NCBI RefSeq assembly: GCF_019898765.1
Contig: NZ_JAIOKB010000001.1
Coordinates: 1,116,001-1,180,000, forward strand
Reading direction: 5' to 3'
Source of the DNA: Sphingomonas yunnanensis
Lineage (GTDB): Bacteria > Pseudomonadota > Alphaproteobacteria > Sphingomonadales > Sphingomonadaceae
Length of the DNA stretch: 64,000 nucleotides
Shown here: piece by piece, positions 7,075 through 15,537 of the stretch
Layout of the letters: the number at the start of each line of letters is the position of its first letter
How positions within the stretch are numbered: position 1 is the first letter of the stretch
Translations under genes and position numbers: made by a program
Notes under the pieces: generated by a model
What the model was told of the DNA's origin: nothing
The model's database searches: none
Seen by the model: the letters and a program-made list of their open reading frames with translations, nothing else

Positions 7075-8573
7075 CAGGCGCCGCCCAGCGTCTGGGTCAT
7101 GCCACCCATCGTCTGCGTACCCATCGTCTGGGACATCGAGGGTGCGCCGGGCATCAGCACGAAACTGTCCTTGGTGCCGCCGCCCTGCGACGAGTTGACC
7201 ACCAGCGAGCCCTCGCGCAGCGCGACGCGGGTGAGCCCGCCGGGCACCACCTGCACCCCGCGCGCGCCGCTCAGCACGAAGGGGCGGAAGTCGACGTGGC
7301 GCGGTGCGACGCCCTGCTCCACCAGCGTCGGCACGGTCGAGAGCGCCAGCGTCGGCTGAGCGATATAGCGGTGTGGCTCGGCGATCAGCGCCGCCCGGAA
7401 GCGCTCGACCTCGGCCTTGGAAGCGGTCGGCCCGACCAGCATGCCGTAGCCGCCCGAGCCGTCGACCAGCTTGACCACCAGCTCGTCGAGATGGTCGAGC
7501 ACGTAGCGCAGCGCCTCGGGCTCGCGGCAGCGCCACGTCTCGACGATCGGCAGCTTGGCGTCGCCGCCCGAGTAGAAACGCACGATCTCGGGCATGTAGC
7601 TGTAGATCGCCTTGTCGTCGGCGATGCCGTTGCCGGGCGCGTTGATGATCGCGACATTGCCCGCGGCATAGGCCGCGATCAGCCCAGGCACGCCGAGCAG
7701 CGACTCGGGGCGGAACACCAGAGGATCGAGGAAATCGTCGTCGACGCGGCGGTAGATCACGTCGACCTTCACGCGCCCCGCGATGGTGCGCATGTAGACG
7801 AGGTCATCGTCGACGACGAGGTCGGCCGCCTCGACCAGCTCGATCCCCATCGAATCGGCGAGGAAGCTGTGCTCGTAATAGGCCGAATTATAGTGGCCGG
7901 GCGTCAGCAGCACGCAGTTGGGATGCTGCCCGCTGCCGCGCGGCGCGACCGACTTCATCGTCTCGAGCAGCATGTCGGGATAGCTGTCGACCGCGGCGAC
8001 GCGGAATTTGGCGAACAGCTCGGGGCACAGCCGCACCATCGCCTCGCGGTTCTCGAGCATATAGCTCACCCCCGACGGCGTGCGCGCATTGTCCTCGAGC
8101 ACGTAGAATTGATCGGGCCCGGTCCGCACCAGGTCGATGCCGCAGATATGCGCCCAGACGTCATGCGGCGGGCGGATGCCCGCGATCTCGGGACGGAACT
8201 GCGGGTTGCCGAGGATCAGGTCGGCCGGGAGCACGCCTTCGTTGAGGATGCGGCGCTCGCCGTAGATGTCGACCAAGAAGGCGTTGATCGCCTCGACACG
8301 CTGCACCAGCCCCTCGGACAGGCGCGTCCATTCGTCGGCGAGGAAGACGCGCGGCACGATATCGAAAGGAATGATGCGCTCGCTCGCCTCGCTCTCGCCA
8401 TAGACCGCGAAGGTGATGCCGAGCTGGCGGAAGGTGACCTCGGCGGAGCGCTGGCGCCGTCGCAGCTCGTCCGACGGCGTCTCGTCGAGCCAGCGACACA
8501 GGTCCGCCAACTCGGGGCGTGCGCCGTCTCGATCGGCCGCCCCCATGATCTCGTCGAACGCCTTGTTCCCCAT
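7074..8573 (-). CDS. Circularly permuted type 2 ATP-grasp protein
   Basis: The 499-residue product matches the circularly permuted ATP-grasp family, with FYVLEDNARTPSGVSYM, a PGNGIADDKAIYSYMPE block and a KLVDGSGGYGM nucleotide-binding loop. Such enzymes are predicted to ligate amino acids or peptides through acyl-phosphate intermediates. It is the first gene of the three-gene operon; GGGGG precedes the ATG. The last 20 residues are a low-complexity tail of TMGTQTMGG-type repeats not expected in the core family. The natural substrate is unknown. Confidence 0.92.
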   Translation of the reverse strand: MGNKAFDEIMGAADRDGARPELADLCRWLDETPSDELRRRQRSAEVTFRQLGITFAVYGESEASERIIPFDIVPRVFLADEWTRLSEGLVQRVEAINAFLVDIYGERRILNEGVLPADLILGNPQFRPEIAGIRPPHDVWAHICGIDLVRTGPDQFYVLEDNARTPSGVSYMLENREAMVRLCPELFAKFRVAAVDSYPDMLLETMKSVAPRGSGQHPNCVLLTPGHYNSAYYEHSFLADSMGIELVEAADLVVDDDLVYMRTIAGRVKVDVIYRRVDDDFLDPLVFRPESLLGVPGLIAAYAAGNVAIINAPGNGIADDKAIYSYMPEIVRFYSGGDAKLPIVETWRCREPEALRYVLDHLDELVVKLVDGSGGYGMLVGPTASKAEVERFRAALIAEPHRYIAQPTLALSTVPTLVEQGVAPRHVDFRPFVLSGARGVQVVPGGLTRVALREGSLVVNSSQGGGTKDSFVLMPGAPSMSQTMGTQTMGGMTQTLGGA

Positions 8574-8664
8574 CTACCCCCGTCAACGCATGATCCACGA
8601 TTTTGACCCATGCTGGCGAAGTTGGTTGCGCTGCACAAGCCGGCGGAGCGATTTTGGGCGCCTA

Positions 8665-8741
8665 GCTCCTGCGAACGCGGGGGATCCAGGGCCGCAAGCG
8701 ACGACCCGTGTGGTTCTGGGTTCCCGCGTCCGCAGGAACAC
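8665..8741. repeat. Family A palindromic repeat (TCCTGCG...CGCAGGA)
   Basis: Two imperfect arms, TCCTGCGaACGCGGGggAtCCAG and its inverted copy ending CGCGTCCGCAGGAAC, enclose a short centre. The same arms recur at 25989-26062 (inside glyS) and 60398-60474. This copy sits between the ATP-grasp start and the DsbD-family stop. Confidence 0.65.
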
Positions 8742-8754
8742 GGGAGTGGCTGGC

Positions 8755-10779
8755 TCAGCGCTCCGCCGGCAGCGCGGTGAGCATCCCGCTCGTGAGCACC
8801 TGCGGCAGCACGCGCGGCGCGGCGGCGCCGGGCTTGTACCAGAGGTAGAGCGGCACGCCCGCTCGGTTGTGCGCCTCGATGAAGCGCCCGAGCACGGGGT
8901 CGCCGTCGGTCCAGTCGCCGACCAGCACTGCCACCTTGCCCTGCTTGAACGCCGCGGCGGTGGTCGCGGTCTCGATCGCGGCCTTCTCATTGACCTTGCA
9001 GGTCAGGCACCAGTCCGCGGTGAAATAGGCGAACACCGGCCGCCCCTCGGCGCGCAACGCGGCGAGCCGCGCCTCGCTGAACGGCTCCGCTCCGGGCAGC
9101 CCCGCGACCGCGGCAGCCCCGCTTGCCGCGGGGCGCACCAGCGCGACTCCGCCCAGCGCCACCAGGAGCGCGACGCCGGCAGGCCACCAGGCCGCGCCGC
9201 GACCGGCGTGCTGGCGCAGCCCGGTCCACCACAGGCCCACCGCTGCGAACAGAGTCGCGGCGAGGCCGAGCGTCATGCCGTCCACCCCGGCCTGGCGCCC
9301 CAGCACCCAGGCGAGCGCGAGCGCGGTCAGCCACATCGGCAGCGACAGGATACGCCGCAGCCGCGTCATCCACGCGCCAGGGCGCGGCAGCCGGGCGCGC
9401 AGCGCCGGCACGAAGCCGATCAGCAGGAAGGGCAGCGCGATCCCGAGCCCCAGCCCGGCGAACACCCCGAGTGCCGCCCCAACTGGCAGCACCAGCGCCG
9501 CGCCGAGCGCGGCTCCCATGAACGGCCCCGTGCACGGCGTCGCCACGAAGGCCGCCAGCGCGCCGGTAACGAACGCTCCCGCCGTGCCGCTCTTGGCAGC
9601 GAACTGGGGCGTCGGGAGCTCGAACAGACCGGCGAGGTTGAGCGCGATCGCGGTGACGAGCAGCAGCAGCGCGCCGATCACGCGCGGGTCCTGCAGCTGG
9701 AACGCCCAGCCCGCGCTCGACCCCGCCGCACGCAGCGCCAGCAGCCCGGCGCCGAGCCCGACGCACACCAGCAGCACGCCCGCTGTATAGGCCAGGGCCT
9801 CGCGCCGCGCGTGCGCCGCGCTCTCGCCCGAGCGCGCCAGACCCAGCGCCTTCAGGCTGAGGATCGGGAAGACGCAGGGCATCACGTTGAGCAGCAGCCC
9901 GCCGAGCACCGCGCCGGCGAAGGCGACCAGCGCGGTCGCCAGCATTCCCTCGCCGCCGCGTGGCGCCGCGACCGTGCCAGGCCGCGCGGTGAGCGACAGC
10001 CCCCCGCCCCCACCGGTGGCGAGCACGCCCGCGATCTCCCCCGTCGAGGGCTGGGCCGCGGCCTTGGTCTCCACCGTCAGCGTGTCGCCGTCGCGCGTGA
10101 CGGTCTGCGGCGCGGCATAGTCGATCGCGCCGCCGCCCGCCGGGTAGAACCACGCGCCGCTCGCGGGCGCGTCCGCCGGCAGCGGTACCGCCAGCCGGAA
10201 GCGGTCGCCGGCGCGCTGCCACGTCGCCGGCGTCGAGAGCGGGCGCGGCAGCGCGCGACGCCAGCCGTCGAAGGTAGCACGGCGCGCGGGATCGATCGCG
10301 CCGTCGCCGACGGTGAGGTCGAGCGTCAGCGTCTGCGTCTCGGGGACGCAGATCTCCGCGGTGCAGACGAGATAGTCGAGCTTGGCGACGAGCGGCAGCC
10401 GCGTCCCCGATGCGGTTCCCGCGGGCACCCGCAACGTCGTCAGCAGCGCCCAGGGCTTCTCGTAGACATAGTTCATCAGCCCCGCGATCAGCAGCCGCGA
10501 CGGCACGGGATAGTCGAGCTCGCCGACGCGCGCGCCGGCGGGCAGCGTCCAGGTGACGCGAGTCGGCACGCCCGCGTCGCCCGGGTTGCGCCAATAGCCA
10601 TGCCAGCCTGGCTGCGGCACGGCGCGGAACGCCAACGCCACCGCGCCGCCCGCGGCGGGGCGGTCGCTCTCCGCCACCAGCGTCAGGGCGACGTGGCGCG
10701 CCGGCTGAGCGAGCGCACCGCTTCCCGCCAGTAGTGTCACGAGGATGAAAAGCGCCGCGCGCACAGCTTGCCTGACCAT
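8755..10779 (-). CDS. DsbD-family thiol:disulfide interchange protein
   Basis: The 674-residue product has a signal peptide (MVRQAVRAALFILVTLLAG...ALA). A periplasmic DsbD/ScsB-type N-domain containing a YLVCTAEICVPE cysteine pair follows. Next comes a block of about eight membrane helices with NVMPCVFPILSLKALG and FVATPCTGPFMG, the paired transmembrane cysteines. The C-terminal thioredoxin-like domain carries WCLTC (ADWCLTCKVNEKAA). It should move electrons from cytoplasmic thioredoxin to periplasmic disulfide partners. The long form with this N-domain resembles ScsB-like proteins as much as classical DsbD, so no symbol is given. It diverges from the phosphatase gene with 49 bases between starts. 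Confidence 0.9.
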   Translation of the reverse strand: MVRQAVRAALFILVTLLAGSGALAQPARHVALTLVAESDRPAAGGAVALAFRAVPQPGWHGYWRNPGDAGVPTRVTWTLPAGARVGELDYPVPSRLLIAGLMNYVYEKPWALLTTLRVPAGTASGTRLPLVAKLDYLVCTAEICVPETQTLTLDLTVGDGAIDPARRATFDGWRRALPRPLSTPATWQRAGDRFRLAVPLPADAPASGAWFYPAGGGAIDYAAPQTVTRDGDTLTVETKAAAQPSTGEIAGVLATGGGGGLSLTARPGTVAAPRGGEGMLATALVAFAGAVLGGLLLNVMPCVFPILSLKALGLARSGESAAHARREALAYTAGVLLVCVGLGAGLLALRAAGSSAGWAFQLQDPRVIGALLLLVTAIALNLAGLFELPTPQFAAKSGTAGAFVTGALAAFVATPCTGPFMGAALGAALVLPVGAALGVFAGLGLGIALPFLLIGFVPALRARLPRPGAWMTRLRRILSLPMWLTALALAWVLGRQAGVDGMTLGLAATLFAAVGLWWTGLRQHAGRGAAWWPAGVALLVALGGVALVRPAASGAAAVAGLPGAEPFSEARLAALRAEGRPVFAYFTADWCLTCKVNEKAAIETATTAAAFKQGKVAVLVGDWTDGDPVLGRFIEAHNRAGVPLYLWYKPGAAAPRVLPQVLTSGMLTALPAER

Positions 10780-10828
10780 TGGACGCGGACCATAGCCGCG
10801 GTCGCTCCCGCATGCATCAAGGTTGGCC

Positions 10829-12472
10829 ATGAAATCGCTCCTCCTCGCCCTCCTCGCCACCACCACCGCTCTTCCCGCCGCCGCGCAGACCGCGACGCCT
10901 CCTCCCGTCGCCCCCGCAACAGCGCCACGCACGCCGCCCAAGCTGATCGTCGCGATCTCGGTCGACCAATTCTCCGCCGACCTGTTCGCGCAATATCGCA
11001 ATCATTTCAGTGACGGCATGGCGCGGCTGCTGAACGGCGTCGTGTTCCCCTCGGGCTATCAGAGCCACGCCGCGACCGAGACCTGCCCGGGCCATTCCAC
11101 CATCCTGACCGGGATGCGCCCCGCGCACACCGGGATCATCGCCAACAACTGGCTGGACCAGAAGGTCGGCCGCGCCGACAAGACGGTCTATTGCGCCGAG
11201 GACGAGCGCGCCGGCGGCGATCATGAACATTACACGCCCTCGGACCTCCACCTGAAGGTGCCGACGCTCGGCGACATGATGAAGCGCGCCGACCCCCGGT
11301 CGCGCGTCGTCGCGGTGGCGGGCAAGGACCGCGCGGCGATCATGATGGGCGGGCACACCACCGACCAGATCTGGTTCTGGGGAGGCGAGAAGTTCATCTC
11401 GCTCGCGGGCCGGCAGGAACCAGCGGTGGTCACCCGCGCCAACGCCGCGGTGAGCGCGCTGCTCGCCCGGCCGCAGGAGGCGCTGCCGCTGCCGGGCTAT
11501 TGCAAGACGCAGTCGCGCCCGATCGCGGTCGGCAGCCAGACGCTCGGCACCGGGCGGTTCGAGCGTGCCGCGGGCGACGCCAAGGCGTTCCGCGCCTCCC
11601 CCGCGCTCGACGGCGCGGTGTTCGCGCTCGCGGCGGCGATGATCGAGGACATGAAGCTCGGCCGCGGCCCGGCCACCGACCTGATCGCGGTCGGCGCCTC
11701 GGCGACCGATTACGTCGGCCACGCGAACGGCACCCAGGGATCGGAGATGTGCATCCAGATGGCGCAGCTCGACGAATCGATCGGGGGCTTCCTCGCCGAG
11801 CTCGACCGAACCGGCGTCGACTATGAGGTGATGCTCACCGCCGACCACGGCGCGCACGACATAACCGAGCGGCAGCAGCAGCGCGCCATGCCGATGGAGC
11901 AGCATATCGCGCCAGCGTCGACCGCGAAAACCATCGGCGCGGCGATCGGGCGTGATCTGGGCATCGCCGGTCCGGTGCTGCTCGGGCCCGAGACCGACGT
12001 CTATCTCGCCGACTCCGTGCCCGCGGCGCGGCGCGCGCAGGTGCTCGCCGAGGCGAAGAAGCGCTTCCTCGCGCAGCCGCAGGTCGCCGCCGCCTTCACC
12101 CGCGACGAGCTCGCCGCCACCCGCATGGCGACCACGCCGCCCGAGACCTGGACGCTGATCGAGCGCGCGCGCGCCTCGTTCGATCCGGAGCGCTCGGGCG
12201 ATCTGATCGTGCTGCTGCGCCCGCGCGTCACCACCGTCGCGGCACCGGCACCGGGCTATGTCGAGACTCACGGCAGCCCCTGGGACTATGACCGCCGCGT
12301 TCCGATCCTTTTCTGGCGGAAGGGCATGACCGGGTTCGAGCAGCCGCTGTCGGTGGAGACGGTCGATATCGCGCCGACGCTGGCGGCGACGATCGGCCTG
12401 AAGGTGAGCGGGCTGGACGGCCGCTGCCTCGACCTCGACCCCGGCGCGGGCGACACCTGCCCGGAGGGGTGA
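10829..12472 (+). CDS. PhoK-like alkaline phosphatase (secreted)
   Basis: The product is 547 residues and begins with a clear signal peptide (MKSLLLALLATTTALPAAAQ). It is an alkaline phosphatase superfamily member of the PhoK/PafA type. The first metal Asp is in AISVDQF, and the Thr nucleophile is Thr85 in TETCPGHSTILTG. The later metal ligands are in SATDYVGHANG, LTADHGAHD and ETHGSPWDYD. PhoK of Sphingomonas is a secreted or periplasmic calcium-dependent phosphatase releasing phosphate from organic esters. AAGG precedes the ATG at 10829; a TTG six bases earlier is less likely. It lies divergent from the DsbD-family gene, which could help its folding, though that is only context. Confidence 0.9.
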   Translation: MKSLLLALLATTTALPAAAQTATPPPVAPATAPRTPPKLIVAISVDQFSADLFAQYRNHFSDGMARLLNGVVFPSGYQSHAATETCPGHSTILTGMRPAHTGIIANNWLDQKVGRADKTVYCAEDERAGGDHEHYTPSDLHLKVPTLGDMMKRADPRSRVVAVAGKDRAAIMMGGHTTDQIWFWGGEKFISLAGRQEPAVVTRANAAVSALLARPQEALPLPGYCKTQSRPIAVGSQTLGTGRFERAAGDAKAFRASPALDGAVFALAAAMIEDMKLGRGPATDLIAVGASATDYVGHANGTQGSEMCIQMAQLDESIGGFLAELDRTGVDYEVMLTADHGAHDITERQQQRAMPMEQHIAPASTAKTIGAAIGRDLGIAGPVLLGPETDVYLADSVPAARRAQVLAEAKKRFLAQPQVAAAFTRDELAATRMATTPPETWTLIERARASFDPERSGDLIVLLRPRVTTVAAPAPGYVETHGSPWDYDRRVPILFWRKGMTGFEQPLSVETVDIAPTLAATIGLKVSGLDGRCLDLDPGAGDTCPEG

Positions 12473-12504
12473 AATTTACGGGTAGGCAGCCTTCTTCGGC
12501 CGCT

Positions 12505-12604
12505 GGCGTCATCCTGGACTTGTTTCAGGATCCACCGTGCCACGCGCTCGACAGCGGCGGCATGTCCGGGACAGTGCATCCTGAGACGACTTCAGGATGA
12601 CGCC
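12505..12604. repeat. REP doublet (GTCATCC...GGATGAC)
   Basis: Two inverted hairpins bound this 100-base element, starting GGCGTCATCCTGGACTTG and ending CTTCAGGATGACGCC, with a spacer between. It lies between the convergent phosphatase and cutA genes, where it may terminate both transcripts. The outline is the same as at 41903-41995 and 45021-45115. Confidence 0.7.
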
Positions 12605-12639
12605 GGTTGTTCAAGGGTCGGCAACCTCCACCGGCCGCC

Positions 12640-12954
12640 TCACCCCACCTCCTCCTCCAGCCACGCCAGATAGTCCGACCCCGCCGCTCTGATCGGCTGG
12701 GCGAGGAGCTCGGGCACGGTGTAGCTGTGCAGCTCGCGGATGCACGCCGCGACCGCGTCGAAGCGGCGCGCCAACGTCTTGGCGGTGAGCAGGACCTCGT
12801 CGTCGCGCTGCCTCTGGCCCTGCCAGCGGTAGACGCTCTCCACCGCGCTGAGCTGGACGCAGGCGGCGAGGCGGCGGTCGACCGGCGCGGTGGCGATCAC
12901 TCGTGCCTGCTCGCGCCCGGGGCAGGCACAGCTGATCGTGATCGCCCCGGTCAC
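12640..12954 (-). CDS. cutA: Divalent-cation tolerance protein CutA
   Basis: The 104-residue product matches the trimeric CutA1 family in length and in its conserved blocks: RRLAACVQL, SVYRWQG, EVLLTAKT, then LHSYTVPELL and SDYLAWL at the end. CutA1 proteins are small cytoplasmic trimers linked to copper tolerance and signalling; their exact role is unclear. It is the last gene of an operon with an FAD oxidase and a hydrolase; its ATG overlaps the oxidase stop by four bases (ATGA). Confidence 0.93.
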   Translation of the reverse strand: MTGAITISCACPGREQARVIATAPVDRRLAACVQLSAVESVYRWQGQRQRDDEVLLTAKTLARRFDAVAACIRELHSYTVPELLAQPIRAAGSDYLAWLEEEVG

Positions 12955-14039
12955 CGCGTGAACCGCTCCGGCGCGTAGCGCGCCGCATCGATCGTGCGCG
13001 GCGGCGTGTCACCGAGCAGCAGCGCGGCGCCGACCGCTGCCGCCGCGGGCGCGGTCTGGATGCCGAACCCGCCCTGCCCCGCGAACCAGAAGAAGCCGGG
13101 CTCGGCGAAGCCGTAGACCGGCAACCGGTCGGGCGCGAACGAGCGCAACCCCGCCCAGCTGCGCTCGACGCGGCGCACGCGCCAGTCGACCGCCGCCTCC
13201 AGGCGGTCGATCGCCACCGCCACGTCGAGCTCCTCCGCCGCGACATCGTGCGGCACCACCGGATGCTCGTCGTGCGGACTCAGCCATAGGCGACCGCCCG
13301 CCTCGGGCTTGAAGTAGAAGCCCCCACCGGCGTGGATCACGAACGGCGTCGCCGCGGGCACGGGCGGGTCGATGGCGAGCTGCGCGACGGTGCGACGATA
13401 GGGTCGAATACCGAGCGGGCGCACTCCAGCGAGCGCGGCGACCGAGTCGGCCCAAGCGCCCGCGGCATCGACCAGCACCGCCGCGCGGATCTCGCGTCGG
13501 TCGGTCAGCGTCAGCCGCCAGCCGCTGCCGAGCCGCTCCGCCGCGGCTAGCCGCGCCGAAGTCCGCAGCGTCGTGCCCGCGCGCCGCGCCGCGCCGAGAC
13601 AGTCGCCGTGGAGCCGCGCGACGTCGATATAGGCGCAGCTCGGCTCGCGTACCCCAAGCGACCAATCGTCGCGCAGTCCCGGCACCAGAGGGCGCGGGTC
13701 AACCGCGCTCAGCTCCACGCTGCTGCCGGCGAACTCGGCGAGCAGAGCGTCGATCGCCCGCGCGTCCCCGGCGCGCCCGACATGGACCGCGCCGAGCGGA
13801 TCGAGGTAACCGCCCGCGTGCAGCGCCTCCTGCGACGCGGTGGTGAGCGGCTGGATCGCTGGGCCGCCGTACGTCTCGGACCAGAAAGCGGCGGAGCGGC
13901 CGGTGGCGTGGTAGCCGGGCTGCTCCTCGCCCTCGAGCAGCAGGACCCGCGCCCGGCCGCCGATCGCCGCGGCGAGGCTCGCCCCAGCGATCCCGGCTCC
14001 GACGATGGCGATGTCGGCGGTGAGAAGGTCAGCGCTCAC
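12951..14039 (-). CDS. FAD-dependent oxidoreductase (DadA/glycine oxidase type)
   Basis: The 362-residue product starts with the dinucleotide-binding fold DIAIVGAGIAGASLAAAI. It has the DAO-family layout: substrate domain in the middle, and a C-terminal FAD segment (FFWFAGQGGFGIQTAPA). It probably oxidises an amine or D-amino acid in the cytoplasm or at the membrane, passing electrons to oxygen or an acceptor; the substrate cannot be told. Four-base overlaps with both cutA and the hydrolase gene show coupled translation. Confidence 0.85.
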   Translation of the reverse strand: MSADLLTADIAIVGAGIAGASLAAAIGGRARVLLLEGEEQPGYHATGRSAAFWSETYGGPAIQPLTTASQEALHAGGYLDPLGAVHVGRAGDARAIDALLAEFAGSSVELSAVDPRPLVPGLRDDWSLGVREPSCAYIDVARLHGDCLGAARRAGTTLRTSARLAAAERLGSGWRLTLTDRREIRAAVLVDAAGAWADSVAALAGVRPLGIRPYRRTVAQLAIDPPVPAATPFVIHAGGGFYFKPEAGGRLWLSPHDEHPVVPHDVAAEELDVAVAIDRLEAAVDWRVRRVERSWAGLRSFAPDRLPVYGFAEPGFFWFAGQGGFGIQTAPAAAAVGAALLLGDTPPRTIDAARYAPERFTR

Positions 14040-14971
14040 GCGGCATGCTCGGCGAGAAAGGAGTCGATCGCGGCGAGCGCACGGTCGCGCACCGAATCGC
14101 GCTCGCGTAGCAGCTCGTGCGCCGCGCCGTCGCCGAAGCGGACCAGCGTGGCGCGCCGGAGCCGCGCTGCCACCCGTCGCGCCGCGCGCGAGTCGACCAG
14201 CCGGTCACCGTCGGCCACCAGCAGCAGCACCGGCACGTCGAGCTTCGCCAGTGCGGGGTCGCGTCGCAGCCGGGCGGTCGCGGCGAACGCCTCGTCGAGC
14301 CACGCCCAGCTCGGCGGCCCGAGCCGCAGCGTCGGGTCGTGCTGATACCACCAGGCCTCGTCGGCGTAGCGCGCCGCATCGCCGGTGAGCAGCCGCTGGC
14401 GCTCGGCGACGCCAGGGCGCTCGCTCTTCCACGCCGGGCGAGCGGGGTCGCCGCGCCGCCGCAACAGGTGCGCGACCCGGCCGCCGAGCCAAGCGCCTAC
14501 CGGCGAGGCGAGCCCGAGCATCGGCGCGACCAGCACCGCAGCGCGTGGCCGGATCGCGCCGTCTAGCAAGGCGCGCAACGCCAGGTAACCGCCCATCGAA
14601 TGGCCGATGATCACGTGCGGCCCGGGCATCGTCCCGACCCAGCTGCGCCATTGTTCGGCCAGATCGTTCAACCAGGGCGCGAAATCGTCGCAATGGCCGA
14701 CCTGCGCGTCGACACACAGCCGCCCCGAGCCGCCTTGGCCGCGCCAATCGAACGCCGCGACGCTCCACCCCCGAGCGTGCCAGTGCGCGAACGACTCGAG
14801 ATATTTCTCGAACGCGTCGGCACGCCCGGTCTGAAACAGGATCGTGCCACGTCCCTCCCCTGCCCACTCGAAACGGCGCAGCGGCCAACCATCCTCGGCG
14901 CGCGCGGTGGCGACTCGCGCCTCGGCGGGGATCAGGCGGCGGTTCACGGGGTCCAACATCATCCCGATCAT
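14036..14971 (-). CDS. Alpha/beta hydrolase (lysophospholipase-like)
   Basis: The 311-residue product is a serine hydrolase of the lysophospholipase / monoacylglycerol lipase group. The nucleophile elbow is GHSMGG, the acid is in the VADGDRLVD block, and the His in AAHELLRERD. FDWRGQGGSGR is the oxyanion-region motif typical of the group. There is no signal peptide. It is the first gene of the hydrolase-oxidase-cutA operon and diverges from cpaA with only 40 bases between starts. Three nearby ATGs (14971, 14962, 14959) make the exact start uncertain. Confidence 0.85.
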   Translation of the reverse strand: MIGMMLDPVNRRLIPAEARVATARAEDGWPLRRFEWAGEGRGTILFQTGRADAFEKYLESFAHWHARGWSVAAFDWRGQGGSGRLCVDAQVGHCDDFAPWLNDLAEQWRSWVGTMPGPHVIIGHSMGGYLALRALLDGAIRPRAAVLVAPMLGLASPVGAWLGGRVAHLLRRRGDPARPAWKSERPGVAERQRLLTGDAARYADEAWWYQHDPTLRLGPPSWAWLDEAFAATARLRRDPALAKLDVPVLLLVADGDRLVDSRAARRVAARLRRATLVRFGDGAAHELLRERDSVRDRALAAIDSFLAEHAA

Positions 14972-15011
14972 GGTTACGGTTTCTCAAACCCTGTCGTCTA
15001 GCACCGCCGCT

Positions 15012-15488
15012 ATGGGTCAATCTCTCCTCGCCTGGCTGCTCCCCGCGATCATGGGAGCGCTGCTGCTCTCCGCCGGCGTGGAGGACGCGCGCGTGCGCGA
15101 GATCGCCAATTGGAAGAACGCTGCGATCGCGCTGCTCGCGCCGGTCTGGTGGTGCGCGATCGGGCTCTCGCCCTGGCCCGAGATGGCGCTGCAACTCGGC
15201 GTCGCGCTCGTGGTGTTCGCGCTGTTCATCGGCGCCTTCGCGATCGGGCAGATGGGCGGCGGCGACGTCAAGCTGATCGGCGCGCTGGCCTTGTGGCTGC
15301 CGCCGATGCGGCTGCTCGACACATTGCTGGTCATGTCGGTGCTGGGCGGCGTGCTCACGCTCCTGTTCGTGATCGAGCGGCGCTGGAAGCCGAGCGAGGC
15401 AGCGGTCGAGGTCCCCTATGGCGTCGCGATCGCGGTGGCCGGGCTGATCACGTTAGCCGAACCGCTTGTTAACCAATTCCGCCCATAA
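15012..15488 (+). CDS. cpaA: Prepilin peptidase, CpaA/TadV
   Basis: This 158-residue polytopic membrane protein is the A24 aspartic prepilin peptidase of the Tad/Cpa system, which removes the leader from Flp pilins. The catalytic aspartates are expected in GVEDARVREIANW and GQMGGGDVKLIGA. The ATG at 15012 gives the usual short periplasmic start before the first helix; an earlier in-frame ATG at 14970 would add 14 residues. It is the first gene of the pilus operon reading to tadC. Confidence 0.9.
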   Translation: MGQSLLAWLLPAIMGALLLSAGVEDARVREIANWKNAAIALLAPVWWCAIGLSPWPEMALQLGVALVVFALFIGAFAIGQMGGGDVKLIGALALWLPPMRLLDTLLVMSVLGGVLTLLFVIERRWKPSEAAVEVPYGVAIAVAGLITLAEPLVNQFRP

Positions 15489-15537
15489 TCTACGTGAAGT
15501 TGGCGCCGGTTGGCGCACGCAGAGGATGCTCTCCCCG

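Noticed and set aside
8413..10734. A 773-codon open frame opposite the DsbD-family gene
   Set aside because: Arg/Gln-rich low-complexity translation with no motifs; the minus strand has a complete, well-supported gene.
14978..14990. GGTTTCTCAAACC inverted repeat between the hydrolase and cpaA starts
   Set aside because: Five-base arms in a 40-base gap may be chance; no second copy or known operator to support it.
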